From: Anastatus disparis
Taxonomy: Eukaryota; Arthropoda; Insecta; Hymenoptera; Eupelmidae
Length of the DNA stretch: 64,000 nt
NCBI GenBank assembly: GCA_017163975.1
Contig: JAFFSR010000032.1
Location: forward strand, 1,175,001-1,239,000
Reading direction: 5' to 3'
Shown: one piece after another, positions 1 through 9,503 of the stretch
Layout of the letters: each line of letters opens with the position of its first letter
Numbering within the stretch: position 1 is the first letter of the stretch
Program-made: the position numbers and the translations under genes
The notes under the pieces: model-generated
The model's database searches: none
What the model was told of the DNA's origin: nothing
Seen by the model: only the letters and a program-made list of their open reading frames with translations

Positions 1-48
1 TTGTTAAATTTTCTCTTAATTATTGCAATGAACTGTATAATAGTACAT

Positions 49-167
49 TGTGCAACAAGGGAGCAAAATAGGTGTTTGCCGACGAGTGCGTGTTTGTCGC
101 TCGAGCGTAGCGAGAGCGACAAATCGCACGAGTCGACAAACACCTATATGCTCCCGCGTTGCGCATA
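49..167. repeat. GC-rich hairpin with nested stem
   Basis: The two sides are inverted copies: a GTTGC/GCAAC tip, GGGAGCA/TGCTCCC, TAGGTGTTTG/CAAACACCTA and GTCGCTC/GAGCGAC close around a short GAGCGTAGC centre. It resembles the paired hairpins at 35635-35860 and 45543-45752 in using GTGCG and CTCG steps. The reading frame through it is a by-product. It may be a short foldback element; function unknown. Confidence 0.6.
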
Positions 168-295
168 CTATTTTCTCACGCGAAGAGCATCAAAAATATT
201 ATTTTTCTAACAAGCGCGCAAAATTCTAAGAATGACAAACTTGCGTCTGTGATAGCATGTACAATCTTGTTCGAAGGCTATCAAGATCGTAAGAG

Positions 296-388
296 GTAGT
301 CGAGGTCGGGGCGCAGGACGGGGTCCAGGGGCGGAGCCCCGGCGGGGGTGCAGGGGGCGAAGCCCCTGCCGGGGGGGCCCCGCCTCCA
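296..388. repeat. GC island made of short hairpins
   Basis: About 90 bases of almost pure G+C in an AT-rich window. It contains GGGGCGGAGCCCC and AGGGGGCGAAGCCCCT, each a stem closed by GGA/GAA, then a G run pairing with later C runs. It sits about 50 bases left of the MITE at 440. Similar GGGC-GAA-GCCC stems close Helitron 3' ends (seen at 63600), so it could be a terminus of an unrecognised element, but no CTRR end is visible. Confidence 0.5.
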
Positions 389-439
389 AAAAAATAAATA
401 ATATTACTAATATAAAAATAAAATTAATAAAACCATTAA

Positions 440-812
440 CGGCAGGCCAGAGTAGAACCTGATATTGACCGAGTAACAATTGAGTTGTTTGTTATTTACT
501 CAAGTATTAATCGGTGTATCTTCAAATTAAAAGTTGAGCGCAATAGATATTATTATTATGAACATCTATGCACAAGAAAAAAAAATCTACCGATTTGTTT
601 TTGAGAAAAGTAAGTAACGCCAAAGTGAAAGTTTATGTTTATAATATTTTCGCGTTACTTACTTTTCTCAAAAACAAAGCGATAGATTTTTTTCTTCTTG
701 TGCATAAATATTTGTAATAATAATATCTATTGCGCTCAGCTTTTAATTTGCAGATTCACCGTTTAATACTTGAGTAAATAATCAAAAATCTCAGTTAGAC
801 AAGTTTTCAATA
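440..812. mobile_element. TTAA-flanked palindromic MITE, subfamily 1 (copy A)
   Basis: The left side has TTAA (436-439) then CGGCAGGCCAGAGTAGAACC; the right end is truncated, stopping near the TTAGACAAG step with no TTAA. The arms fold on themselves around position 640: GTTATTTACTCAAG, AATATCTATTGCGCTCA and TTTTTGAGAAAAGTAAGTAA are found inverted on the other side. It is homologous to 3280-3654, 10911-11286 and 21148-21532, lying inverted relative to the last. It encodes nothing. Confidence 0.85.
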
Positions 813-1845
813 CTATATATATATTTTTCTTATAATACATTAAAAATTAAATTAAATTTTGATTTATTCAAATTTAACATTTTTCGCGGAAATCGTCTAT
901 CGCTAACTTGTAATTCCAAGAATTTACGATTCGGCGTTGAATACTTGGCTGATATTATAAGGATATGAAAATGTCTTCGATGCAACGTGCAAGATTAAAT
1001 ATTACATAAATAATACTCGAAAAAATCAATGCTAAATAGACTGAAAGTTGCTACTGATATATGTGAACTTTTTCGAGGAATTTGTTCACCCCTGACTTGT
1101 AATTCGGGGAATTTACAATTCGCAGAATTGACCATTCTAAGTGAAGCACTTAACTGATGTATAAAAAGCATCGAGTTACACACACTGACTGACGTATAAA
1201 AATATCGGGTTACATTATCGAGCCTGTTAAAAGTTCGAATTCATTTTGCTCCCTAGGGAGGCAAAGAGGTATTTTGCTCCCTCACAACAGCTGGTCAAAA
1301 TAGTATTTTGCGCTCTGAGTGCGAGAAAATTAATTTCAAGGAAGTTAATTTATTTAATACTTTGTTAAGTCCTAGCTTTACACCAGGACGGAATTAATGA
1401 TTGATTATGTTGTTGTTGTTATGAGGAAAATATGTTTTATTATAATATTAAATAAAAGGATTAAGTTTGATTTTAAAATGTTCAGTTTAAAAGTTAAGTC
1501 TAGTAATAGAAAAGCTCTACCAATTTTAATTGATATAAATCGTTCTCACGATTAAATATACTTGAATTGAATGAAATATAGATCAAAATATAATTGTAAA
1601 AATCTTACCTTGATTCGGCTAAGTAGATACAGGCAGACAGTAAATAAGTACACTTGATTTAATATTTTAATTATAGAGTCTTTATCTGTTACTTTTATAA
1701 TAAACTGAATATAGTGCTATTCAATATATTGCGCGAATAATTGTATAATTTTAAAGTGCGGGAAATATAGTTGTGAAAATTGTATCTTTTGAAGTGCTTG
1801 GAGAAATTCTTTTATAAAGTGCTTTGAAAAAGTGTCTGCTTTAAA
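813..1845. other. AT-rich region without a gene
   Basis: I see no gene. Two weakly similar stretches (about 880-990 and 1070-1200) share CTTGTAATTC, GGAATTTAC and an ACTTGGCTGAT/ACTTAACTGAT step, suggesting an old local duplication. Around 1245-1320 the motif ATTTTGCTCCCT occurs twice, echoing GGGAGCAAAATAGG near position 60. Confidence 0.5.
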
Positions 1846-1869
1846 GTGCGCCTTTATCCTGATTTTATC

Positions 1870-2812
1870 TGTCTTTTTATATTGATGATCCCTTTAGTAA
1901 GGCATTCGACACGATCTTACCTTCGAAGTTACTTTCGAAGCCTAGATCGATGGGGTTCTCCGGGGCCGCACTCAAGTGGATCAGCACCTACATTTCAGGG
2001 AGGGAACAAATGGTTTCTACACAATTAAAGGAGAAATCAAGTTGGTTAACTACCAACTTAGGAGTTCTACAGGATTCGGTGCTGGGACATCTGTTGTTTT
2101 GCCTTTACATTAATGACATACGTGACGCTCTTGACTCCGGTAGTGTTGAGCACCTACTGTATACAGATAATCTGCAAATTTATACGCAAGTTCCTCGCGA
2201 GAATGTGGACTAGGATATTATTATCCTGCATAGAGCGGCAGAAGCGTTGTCGGAGTGGGCTGCAAGCACTTTTCTCAGTTTAATTGCTAATAAAACTAAG
2301 GCGATCGTCTTCGATGGTAGTCGTTTTGTTAACTCCTTTTATGCTGGAGAGACCAGGACGATCGACCTTGGGGGAGGCATGGGCATACCTTTCTCTGGCT
2401 CCGTAGTAAGCCTTGGTGTTGTGCTTGACTCTAAATTTTGTTAAGAACCACATGTTGATATCATTACTAAATAGTTTAATAGAGTACTGTATGTTCTACG
2501 ATTTTTCCACCAGTACACCACGGAGGTGCTGCGTAAACAGCTCGCAACCGCTCTACTGTTCCCACATCTCGATTCCTATTCAGTGGTTCTGCTTGATGCT
2601 TCTCAGGAGTTGAGAAGACGGATACAAAGACTGCAAAATGCATGTGTGAGATACGTGATGGGTGTAAGAATGAGTGATCACGTCTCTCCTTCTAGAGTTG
2701 CAGTAGGTTGACTGCGCACTGATTTGAAGAGACAGTATTTTTTGGCTGTACTTATGTACAAAATCGTGCGCATGAATTCACCGGGGCATCTAGTGGGTCT
2801 CTTTACTTGTAT
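1870..2812 (+). pseudogene. LINE reverse transcriptase fragment (non-LTR retrotransposon), broken
   Basis: Frames read in turn show RT motif A FSKAFDT (about 1890), then a conserved block ending in VLGHLLFCLYINDI, the catalytic-core position LLYTDNLQIYTQ, then SKFC/EPHV, LLFPHLDSYSVVLLDAS and RIQRLQNACVRYVMGVR. In this family the core box is normally Y-A-D-D; here it reads Y-T-D-N, so the catalytic aspartate pair is damaged. There are stops at about 2212, 2443 and 2709 and several frame changes. The 5' part (endonuclease) is missing. It is clearly the same family as the minus-strand copy at 60150-60860. It is Jockey/LOA-like by overall motifs, but the clade is not fixed. Dead. Confidence 0.88.
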
Positions 2813-2879
2813 TTAATATTTTTTTATATCTTTCATTAATTTCTTGTTCTTATTTGTAATTTTTTTTTCAACGTTTAAA

Positions 2880-3150
2880 AATAATTTATGAAACAAATTT
2901 CCCTATCCCCTACCCCCTTTCTACAACTCCTTCCCCTATACCCTATCCCATATCTTCTTTAATTTTCTCTCCCACCCTCAACACATCCCTCTCGTATCCC
3001 ATATCGCCTATACCCTATACCCTCCCTACAACCCCCTATCTCTCCCTATGCACTGTACCCCTCCACCAACACCTTTCCTCCCTTTCATTCCTCTATCCCT
3101 CTTCCTCCCTCTCTCTATCTCTCTCTTGAACCCCCGATAAACTCGCCTCG
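2880..3150. repeat. Pyrimidine-rich low-complexity tract
   Basis: Directly after the LINE fragment comes a C/T-rich stretch built from variants of CCCTATCCC, CCCTATACCC and CCTCCCT with very few G residues. It may be the degenerate tail of the LINE or an independent minisatellite. It loosely resembles telomere-like CCCTA repeats but is too irregular to be called telomeric. Confidence 0.6.
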
Positions 3151-3279
3151 ACCCAGAAAAAGCCTCGTTACTCGTACTTTCTCAGAGATGACTTTACACA
3201 TCCGTCATCGCCAACCCCGACAACGGATCATTGTGCCGACCGGCATATGTAAAGAGCCGGTTAGTAAAAACAGCGTTAA

Positions 3280-3654
3280 AAGCAGGCCGGATTCGCTGCC
3301 CTTGTCTAATTGAGTTTTTTGTTATTTCCTCAAGTATTAATCGGTGTATCTGCAAATTGCAGGTTGAGCGCAATAGATATTATTATTATGAATATTTATA
3401 CCCAAGAACAAAAAGTTCTACCAATTTGTGTTTGAGAAAAATAAGGAACGCTGAAGTAAAAGGTTAAGTTTATAATACTTTTGCGTTTCTTATTTTTCTC
3501 AAAAACAAATCAGTAGAACTTCTTGTTCTTGGACATGAATATTCACAATAATAATATCTATTGCGCTCAACCTTCAATTTGCAGATACAATGATTCATTC
3601 TTGAGTAAATAACAAAAAACTCAATCAGGCAAGGACAGCGAATCCAGCCTGCTC
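3280..3654. mobile_element. TTAA-flanked palindromic MITE, subfamily 1 (copy B)
   Basis: A complete copy of 375 bp between TTAA at 3276-3279 and TTAA at 3655-3658. Left end AAGCAGGCCGGATTCGCTG; right end is its inverted counterpart AGCGAATCCAGCCTGCTC. The arms pair over nearly their whole length around about 3467. Both strands give short reading frames that are by-products of the palindrome. It encodes no transposase, so it needs enzyme from elsewhere. Confidence 0.92.
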
Positions 3655-3658
3655 TTAA

Positions 3659-4890
3659 GAACAGGTAATCGGAGCAAGCACAATTCATTTTCAGCACATC
3701 GTTTGCGCCGAACGCGTGGCGCTGGCATAGCGAAAGAGAAGGGCAACTGACGAGCAGAAAGTTTTTCAGTGTATAAATTAACGGGATGTCGTAGTTGTTA
3801 GAATCGATTTTTGCTTTTTTGATCTGATTGATATCTCTTTAAATTGACTATTTAGACAAATCTAATGACTTGCCCGCGCTAAAACTACATTAATTCAAAC
3901 ATTTTTGTTAAAAAAAAAATCACTTAGACCTGTTATTTTTTCATGAACTACTTGAATGAAAATTAGATATCAAGCTGGATAAACCTAACCTCAAAATACT
4001 ATACATTGAAAGTTTGTTCATAACTTTTTATGTGTAATATTTTGATAATTTTCTTGAGTTGTCCACACTCAGGATTAATCTTATGAATGTTTTTTCTCTA
4101 GTAAAAGAATATGATTTGACGCACCGTTTACTCATAAACTTTGGATAGAAATATTATTAGGAGGGGATAACTATGATATCCTCTTAAGAAACGCAGCCTC
4201 TTTCCAACCCAAAATGAAATGACACATTTTCTTAAATCAAAATTAAAATGACATTTCTCTACAGCCAAAAATCAAATGACACCCTCTTTCCCACGACCGT
4301 CGATATATTATACTTTGATAGTAAAAAGTATCTCTAAAATATACAATATGAATTAAGCATCCTTCTATATATAAATGCACATTTATACATATGAGCCTGC
4401 ATGCAACACTCATTACTTATTCTTATTTTTCTTATAATATATTATGATGCATATTTTCAAGATACAATTGTTTTCATTCACTTTTATATTGTATTTTAAT
4501 AATAAATATTATCTCTAAAATAGACAACATGAATCTTAATGTTATACATATTTCACATTTAATCAGTATTTCATCTTTTAATTTTAGTCATTATTATATC
4601 TCTTTTACTATTATATACACTTAAAAATAAACATTGTTAATTATAAATTTTGATGATATGGTTTAATAAAATTTAACAACAAGATTAGAATTGTAATACT
4701 CTTTAATATATATAAAATAATATGAACATTCTTTATTTATGAAAACAGTCGTTAACACTCTTTAAGAAAACGGAAAGCTTTCTAAGAAGAAGAAACTGCA
4801 ATAATTCAGAAGGAAGAAAGTCAGGTAACCATGGAATCCTGGCAAATAACCTGGAATCAGGAGGAAGATGTTCGATAGATCCTGCTTTTA
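3659..4890. other. AT-rich region without a gene
   Basis: I see no gene or RNA. Around 4205-4300 a degenerate triplicate of AAAAT-AAATGACAC occurs with about 45-base spacing. 4700-4890 holds unique-looking sequence just before the next MITE. Confidence 0.45.
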
Positions 4891-4894
4891 TTAA

Positions 4895-5274
4895 GAAGAG
4901 GCCCAACTATTTATCTTTGTCTTATAGTGCTTTTTATTATTTATGTAAACACTATTGGCTGTAACACGAAAAAATGACACCCCCCGCTAGATACTAGTAT
5001 AATAGTTAAATTTTATGGTAAGAACAAAATAATTTAATCATGTAGTTTTTGAATAATATAAGACCCACCAAAAAAGATAGGTTATATTTTAGATTTTCAG
5101 TAGGTTTCATATTATTTAAAAACCACGTGATAAAATTATTTTGTTCTCATTATAAAATTTATCTATTATACAAGTATCTACCGAGGGCTGCCATTTTCTC
5201 AGTGTTACAGTTAATGGTGTTTGTATAAATAATAAAAAACACTATTAGACAAGGACAGATAGTTCGGCCTGCTC
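4895..5274. mobile_element. TTAA-flanked palindromic MITE, subfamily 2 (copy E)
   Basis: 380 bp between TTAA at 4891-4894 and 5275-5278. Terminal sequence GAAGAGGCCCAACTATTTAT, inverted at the right as a match to GGCCTGCTC. The interior arms (ACCACGTGATAAAATTATTTT and its inverse, CCCGCTAGATACTAGTATAA and its inverse) are unrelated to subfamily 1, but the outer 36 bases follow the same pattern, including GTCTTAT/TTAGACAAGGACAG. A half copy lies at 37735-37945. Confidence 0.9.
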
Positions 5275-5278
5275 TTAA

Positions 5279-5835
5279 GGAGCTGGCCCAATAGGTTGAT
5301 AGAAAGCACGGAGAGGTTAACTATTACTTCACCCAGTTCCTTAGTAACCACGGGTATTTCTGCTCCTATTTCAGTAAAATGGGAAAGACTTTGAACCCGG
5401 GCTGCACATTCTGTTTCGCTGACCGCGTATCATACGTTTTCCGTCTGCTATCAGCGGAACGAAGAAAGAAGCTAGGTCGAGAAAATAGTCGGACGACTAA
5501 TGCCAGAGACGATCATAAACGAAATAAACTCGGCTAAAGAGAATGGCTTTAACACGTTTTGTCGAAAATGTTCTAAGACAGAAGAAAACGTATTTAGATA
5601 GAGAAATCGATCGGAGTACGAATGATACTACGGGAACCAGGCTGGCACTTCTTCATAACATAGAGGCATTAGCTGGTTCCATAGATTCGGATTACGAGTG
5701 TGACGACGGGGATTCCTCTTAAATAAGAAAAATCGTGCACCATAGGAATGTTTGAAAAGGCAGCGCAAGTGCGAGATTTCGCTGTTTTGTAAGTGTCATG
5801 GGAATTCGGCGAGCCAGCGGATTCGCTTCCTCCAC
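5279..5835. other. Region without a recognised gene
   Basis: Moderately GC-richer than its surroundings, with no persuasive reading frame on either strand; the minus-strand frame 5669-5884 has no recognisable motif and runs into the next palindrome. Nothing further can be supported. Confidence 0.4.
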
Positions 5836-6366
5836 GTACACTCGACGGACACTGATTCGCGACCCCTTTTTTGAATATCTGCAACGTTATCCGTTGAGTT
5901 TTTGAAATATAGGTTAGCTTGCGCGATCATGTTTCGAAAATGAGTTTTCATCTAAATAAATATAATTCATGCTAACTATAAGACAAAGGAACATAAATAA
6001 AGAAATGGTGGTAAAATTTAAATGAGCAAATATTTAATACTAAAGTAATGAAAAAGCTATGATTTCTTATGATTGTCATCGCATATGGTTACATAATATA
6101 TATAAGAATGCTTTATAAAAATATGCTCACTTTAACATTTATTTATTGTTTTATCATTTATCATTTTTTATATTCGAATTAATGTCCATTTGAATTTTAC
6201 CGCCATTTCTTTATTTATGTTCCCTTGTTTTATAGTTAGCATGAATTATATTTATCTAGATGGAAACTTATTTTTGAAACATGGTCGCGCAACCATCCTA
6301 AACTCAATGGATAACGTTTAAAGGCGCGAAAATGGGGTCGCGAATCAGTGTCCGTCGAGTGTACAT
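5836..6366. mobile_element. Foldback element (inverted arms of about 190 bp)
   Basis: GTACACTCGACGGACACTGA at 5836 and its inverse ending at 6365 bound two arms that pair through CGCGACCCC, AACGTTATCC, CATGTTTC and AATATAATTCATGCTAACTA to about 6025 and 6178. The middle 150 bases are unpaired AT-rich sequence. I see no clear target duplication and no coding capacity. Family not recognised. Confidence 0.8.
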
Positions 6367-7271
6367 AGATAAATCGCCCGCGTCCGAGTGTTAACGTGAG
6401 TCAGGTGCGGTCGATAGGCTAGCCCTATCTGCAGCATAATAATATAATAAGATACTTTCTAGTTCACGAGAAACGAGACCGAAGATATAGATAGAACTGA
6501 TTTTGCTCCCCTTTACAGAGCCAGTCCTATAGGAAAATGGTGTCTAAATAATTATACGATCGGCAAAGGTATATATGTAAATTTGGAGGCGAGCATGGCC
6601 CTCTTCCAGAGTGTCGCTGTGGACCCCCAAGTATGTTGCGGGCGAGAGTTGGCGAACTTTTCTCCGAACTGATCTTTTTACGCGCTTGGTTATGTATGCA
6701 TGTGAGAATAAGACGTGTTAGATTAATTTTTTTTACACTTTTTAAGTTAAGGAAACTAATCTAGTAATAAAATAAGACCAGAAGTAAAGATCTGAAACGA
6801 TCAAAAAATGGTACCTCCTGAAGTAATGTGATAAACAGATGCCAGGAGGAACAAATGCCAGAAGAAGGAAAGTAGTTAGCATTCTTCTCGTGCGGTGATT
6901 GCATTTTGTTGCTTTCATTTCGCGGTAGAAAAACATGGTTTTAGAGGTTTGCTATGCATGAGACTCCTCTCACGCAGCGGTGTATATTGTGTCTAGTTAA
7001 ACTAGCGCAACATACCAGCTGTTTATATGCAGATCTTTCCATTTTTCACTTTTATGAAAAAAAATTACTATTATTATTATTATAATCTTTGTTTAAAACA
7101 ACAATTAAATCAGAAATAAAAACTTAATATACAAAATTAGTGTAAAAATAAAATTTTTTGCGACAATAAATAACAAAATTTCAACCAAACAATTATTAAA
7201 ACCTTCTATAGAAATCAACAACAAAATACTAACTTATTAACAATAAATAATTTACATAATTGTTTTATTGA
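6367..7271. other. Region without a recognised gene
   Basis: Mixed unique-looking DNA; a GC-richer part (6370-6720) is followed by an AT-rich part (7030-7260). The minus-strand frame 6742-6936 shows no domain. No repeat copies elsewhere in the window were noticed. Confidence 0.4.
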
Positions 7272-7652
7272 GAGGAGGTCGCGTATCTCTGTCCTTTTCT
7301 AATCAAAGAAATGATTTTTTCACAAAAACTAATAATTTTAGCAAAAAATGAAGAGAAAGCCGCATCTTGTATCGAAAAAAGCAATGTTTTCTTTGATAAG
7401 AAAAAATTAATTTTATTGCTTTGTTCTCAAGAAAACCTTGAAAAACCAAATTGTCCACCCTAACCTCTATGATTTAAGTTTTTCAAGGTTTTCTTGAAAA
7501 CGAAGCAATAAAATTAATTCTTTCTTATAAAAGAAAATATTACTTTTTTTGATACGAGATGCGGCTTTCTCTTCATTTTTTGCTAAAATTATTAGTTTCT
7601 GTAAAAAACTCAATTTTTTGATTAGAAAAGGACAGAGATACGTGACCTCCTC
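7272..7652. mobile_element. TTAA-flanked palindromic MITE, subfamily 3 (copy F)
   Basis: 381 bp. Right target TTAA at 7653-7656; the left target reads TTGA (7268-7271), one base decayed. The ends GAGGAGGTCGCGTATCTCTG and its inverse share the GAG-AGG-C pattern and the GTCCTT-TCTAATC step of the other subfamilies, while the interior (CAAGAAAACCTTGAAAAACC, then AAGAGAAAGCCGCATC) is different. A copy lies at 35202-35563. Confidence 0.9.
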
Positions 7653-7684
7653 TTAAATAATTCAAAATAAATAGAAATATAAAA

Positions 7685-8770
7685 TCCTATATTATATTAA
7701 AGTGAAACCACGTTTTTCTCTGGATCTCCGGTTCTCCACTCTTTTCAAATGTGTCTAATTTTTTTTTAATAAAAGTAGCAATTTTTTTTGGGCCTTATAT
7801 TTTTTGGACCCAATAATTTTTTCTTCTCTATATTTTTTGAGCCATATATTTTTTTTGCGCCCACTAATTTTTTCTTCTCTATATTTTTTGAGCATTATAT
7901 TTTTTTTACCATTATGTTTTTTTGGGCTTTATATTATTTGGGCCCAATAATTTTTTCTTTTCTATATTTTTTGAGCATTTTATTTTCTTGGGCCTTTTTT
8001 TTGAGCCTAATATTTTTTTGGGCCTTATATTTTCTTGAGCCTTATATTTTTTTTGGACTTATACATTTTTTTGGGCCTTATATTTTTTGGGCCCTATATT
8101 TTTTTGGGACTTATATTTTCTTGAGCCTTATATTTTTTTTGGACTTATACTTTTTTTTGAGCCTTATATTTTTTGGGCCCAATAATTTTTTCTTCTCTAT
8201 ATTTTTTAAGCCTTATATTTTTTTGGGCCCAATAATTTTTCCTTCCCTATATTTTTTGAGCCTTATATTTTTTTGTGCCTTTTATTTTTTTGGGCCCAAT
8301 AATCTTTTCTTTTTTATATTTTTTGAGCATTATATTTTCTTGAGCCTTATATTATTTTGGAACTTATACTTTTTCTGTGCCTTACATTTTTTAGGCCCAA
8401 TAATTTTTTCTTCTCTATATTTTTTGAGCCTTATATTTTATTGTGCCTTTTATTTTTTCGGGCCCAATAATTTTTTCTTTTCTAAAAATTTTTCTTTTTC
8501 ATAAATGTTTCTAGGATTAAAAATTCTTAATTTATATAGAGTCAAATAACTTTTTTATATTGTACGCTACCCTGAACAAAAGATACCAGAAAAGAATTAT
8601 TTTAGAAAGGATAGTGAAGCATAAATAATTTGAAGATATCATAATTTTTTGCCTTATCTTTAGGGCCTTATTTTTTCATAGTTGCTATATTTTTATCCTA
8701 ATTTTTTGGGGTTTATTTTTTCAGTCTTTCCATCGTGTCTTATTTTCTATTTGATTTTTGGGCTCAATTA
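7685..8770 (+). mobile_element. Helitron-like 5' end followed by a GGGCC minisatellite
   Basis: The block begins TCCTATATTATATTAAAG with GTGAAACCAC and CTCCGGTTCTCC after it, matching the block at 31520. A TC start followed by an AT-rich run resembles Helitron 5' ends. From about 7785 to 8480, and more loosely to 8770, it consists of a degenerate unit near TTTTTTGGGCCTTATAT with variants (TTGAGCC, TTGGGCCCAAT). The 238-residue frame 7788-8504 is only this repeat read through: almost all F, L, I, Y, G and P. No 3' end was identified. Confidence 0.65.
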
Positions 8771-8810
8771 ATAATTTATTTAGTCATTCATATGGTTTTT
8801 TTGCATGTGA

Positions 8811-8975
8811 AATATGTGAAGTCGGCATTTTTTGCTTTATGACAATATTTCGTATGTTTTTGCTGCTTTAATTTTTGTATTTTTTACATATATGACTAGA
8901 GGAATCGATTATATTTTTGAAGTGTAAATGAGTAAATAAATTCTTATAAGCATTTATTATAAGTACCAAACTAGG
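8811..8975. repeat. Dispersed repeat, copy 1 of 2
   Basis: GCATGTGAAATATGTGAAGT through CTTATAAGCATTTATTATAA matches 22310-22484 in the same orientation with few differences, including ACATATATGACTAGAGGAAT. No termini or coding capacity are visible; it is probably a fragment of a larger element. Confidence 0.75.
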
Positions 8976-9240
8976 TCTCTCTCTCTCTCTCTCTTGCTCT
9001 CTTACATTCTCTCTCGATTTCCTACGTTTTCTCACGCTTTCTCATGCTTTTTCTCGCATTCCCACGTCTTGCTTCCTTACGCTTCTTTTTGTTCTCCCAT
9101 GCATTCTCTTTCTTTCTGTCTCTTGCTGTCTTTTTCGGTTGCCCTCGCTTTTTATTTTTTTATCAGCTTCTTGCATTTTTGTCCTCTCTTGCATTTTTAT
9201 TTTTTACTCTAATAAAGCATTGCATCCAAGCCTGTTATTT
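8974..9240. repeat. TC microsatellite and pyrimidine-rich tract
   Basis: A (TC)n run at 8974-8995 passes into irregular TTCTC/TTTCTCACG sequence up to about 9205. The short Phe/Ser/Leu-rich frames across it are simple-sequence artefacts. Confidence 0.7.
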
Positions 9241-9368
9241 TTTAAAGAATTAGTCAGTGGAGTGTTTTTTTAAAAATTTTTTTATAACAGGCTCCGCTCT
9301 AGATGCTTATTTGCACAATATTTAGCAATGATTATTAAGCAGTTGATTTGACTGTGTATCTTTATGTG

Positions 9369-9503
9369 CAGCCAGTACAACAGCGCATCCTCATATGCAG
9401 CCGATTCAACAGCGCATCACCATATGCAGCCGATTCAACAGCGCATCCCCATATGCAGCCGATTCAACAGCGCAGTCCCATATGCAGCCGATTCAACAGC
9501 GCA
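9369..9503. repeat. 29-bp minisatellite, five units
   Basis: Units of the form CAGCCGATTCAACAGCGCAT plus CCCCATATG repeat with a strict 29-base period; the fifth is cut after GCGCA by the element at 9504. Further units lie at 11910-11946 and 12233-12276, so the original array was at least seven units and has been split twice. There are no unique spacers, so this is not a CRISPR array. Confidence 0.93.

Noticed and set aside
2897..3130. Telomere-like CCCTA repeat
   Set aside because: The C/T tract is irregular, lacks a fixed period and follows a LINE fragment.
7788..8504. 238-residue open frame resembling a hydrophobic membrane protein
   Set aside because: It translates the degenerate TTTTTTGGGCCTTATAT minisatellite; composition is almost only F, L, I, Y, G and P, and the same array elsewhere is not open.
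9369..9503. Regular 29-bp repeats, as in a CRISPR array
   Set aside because: Units are head to tail without unique spacers, and the setting is eukaryotic transposon DNA.
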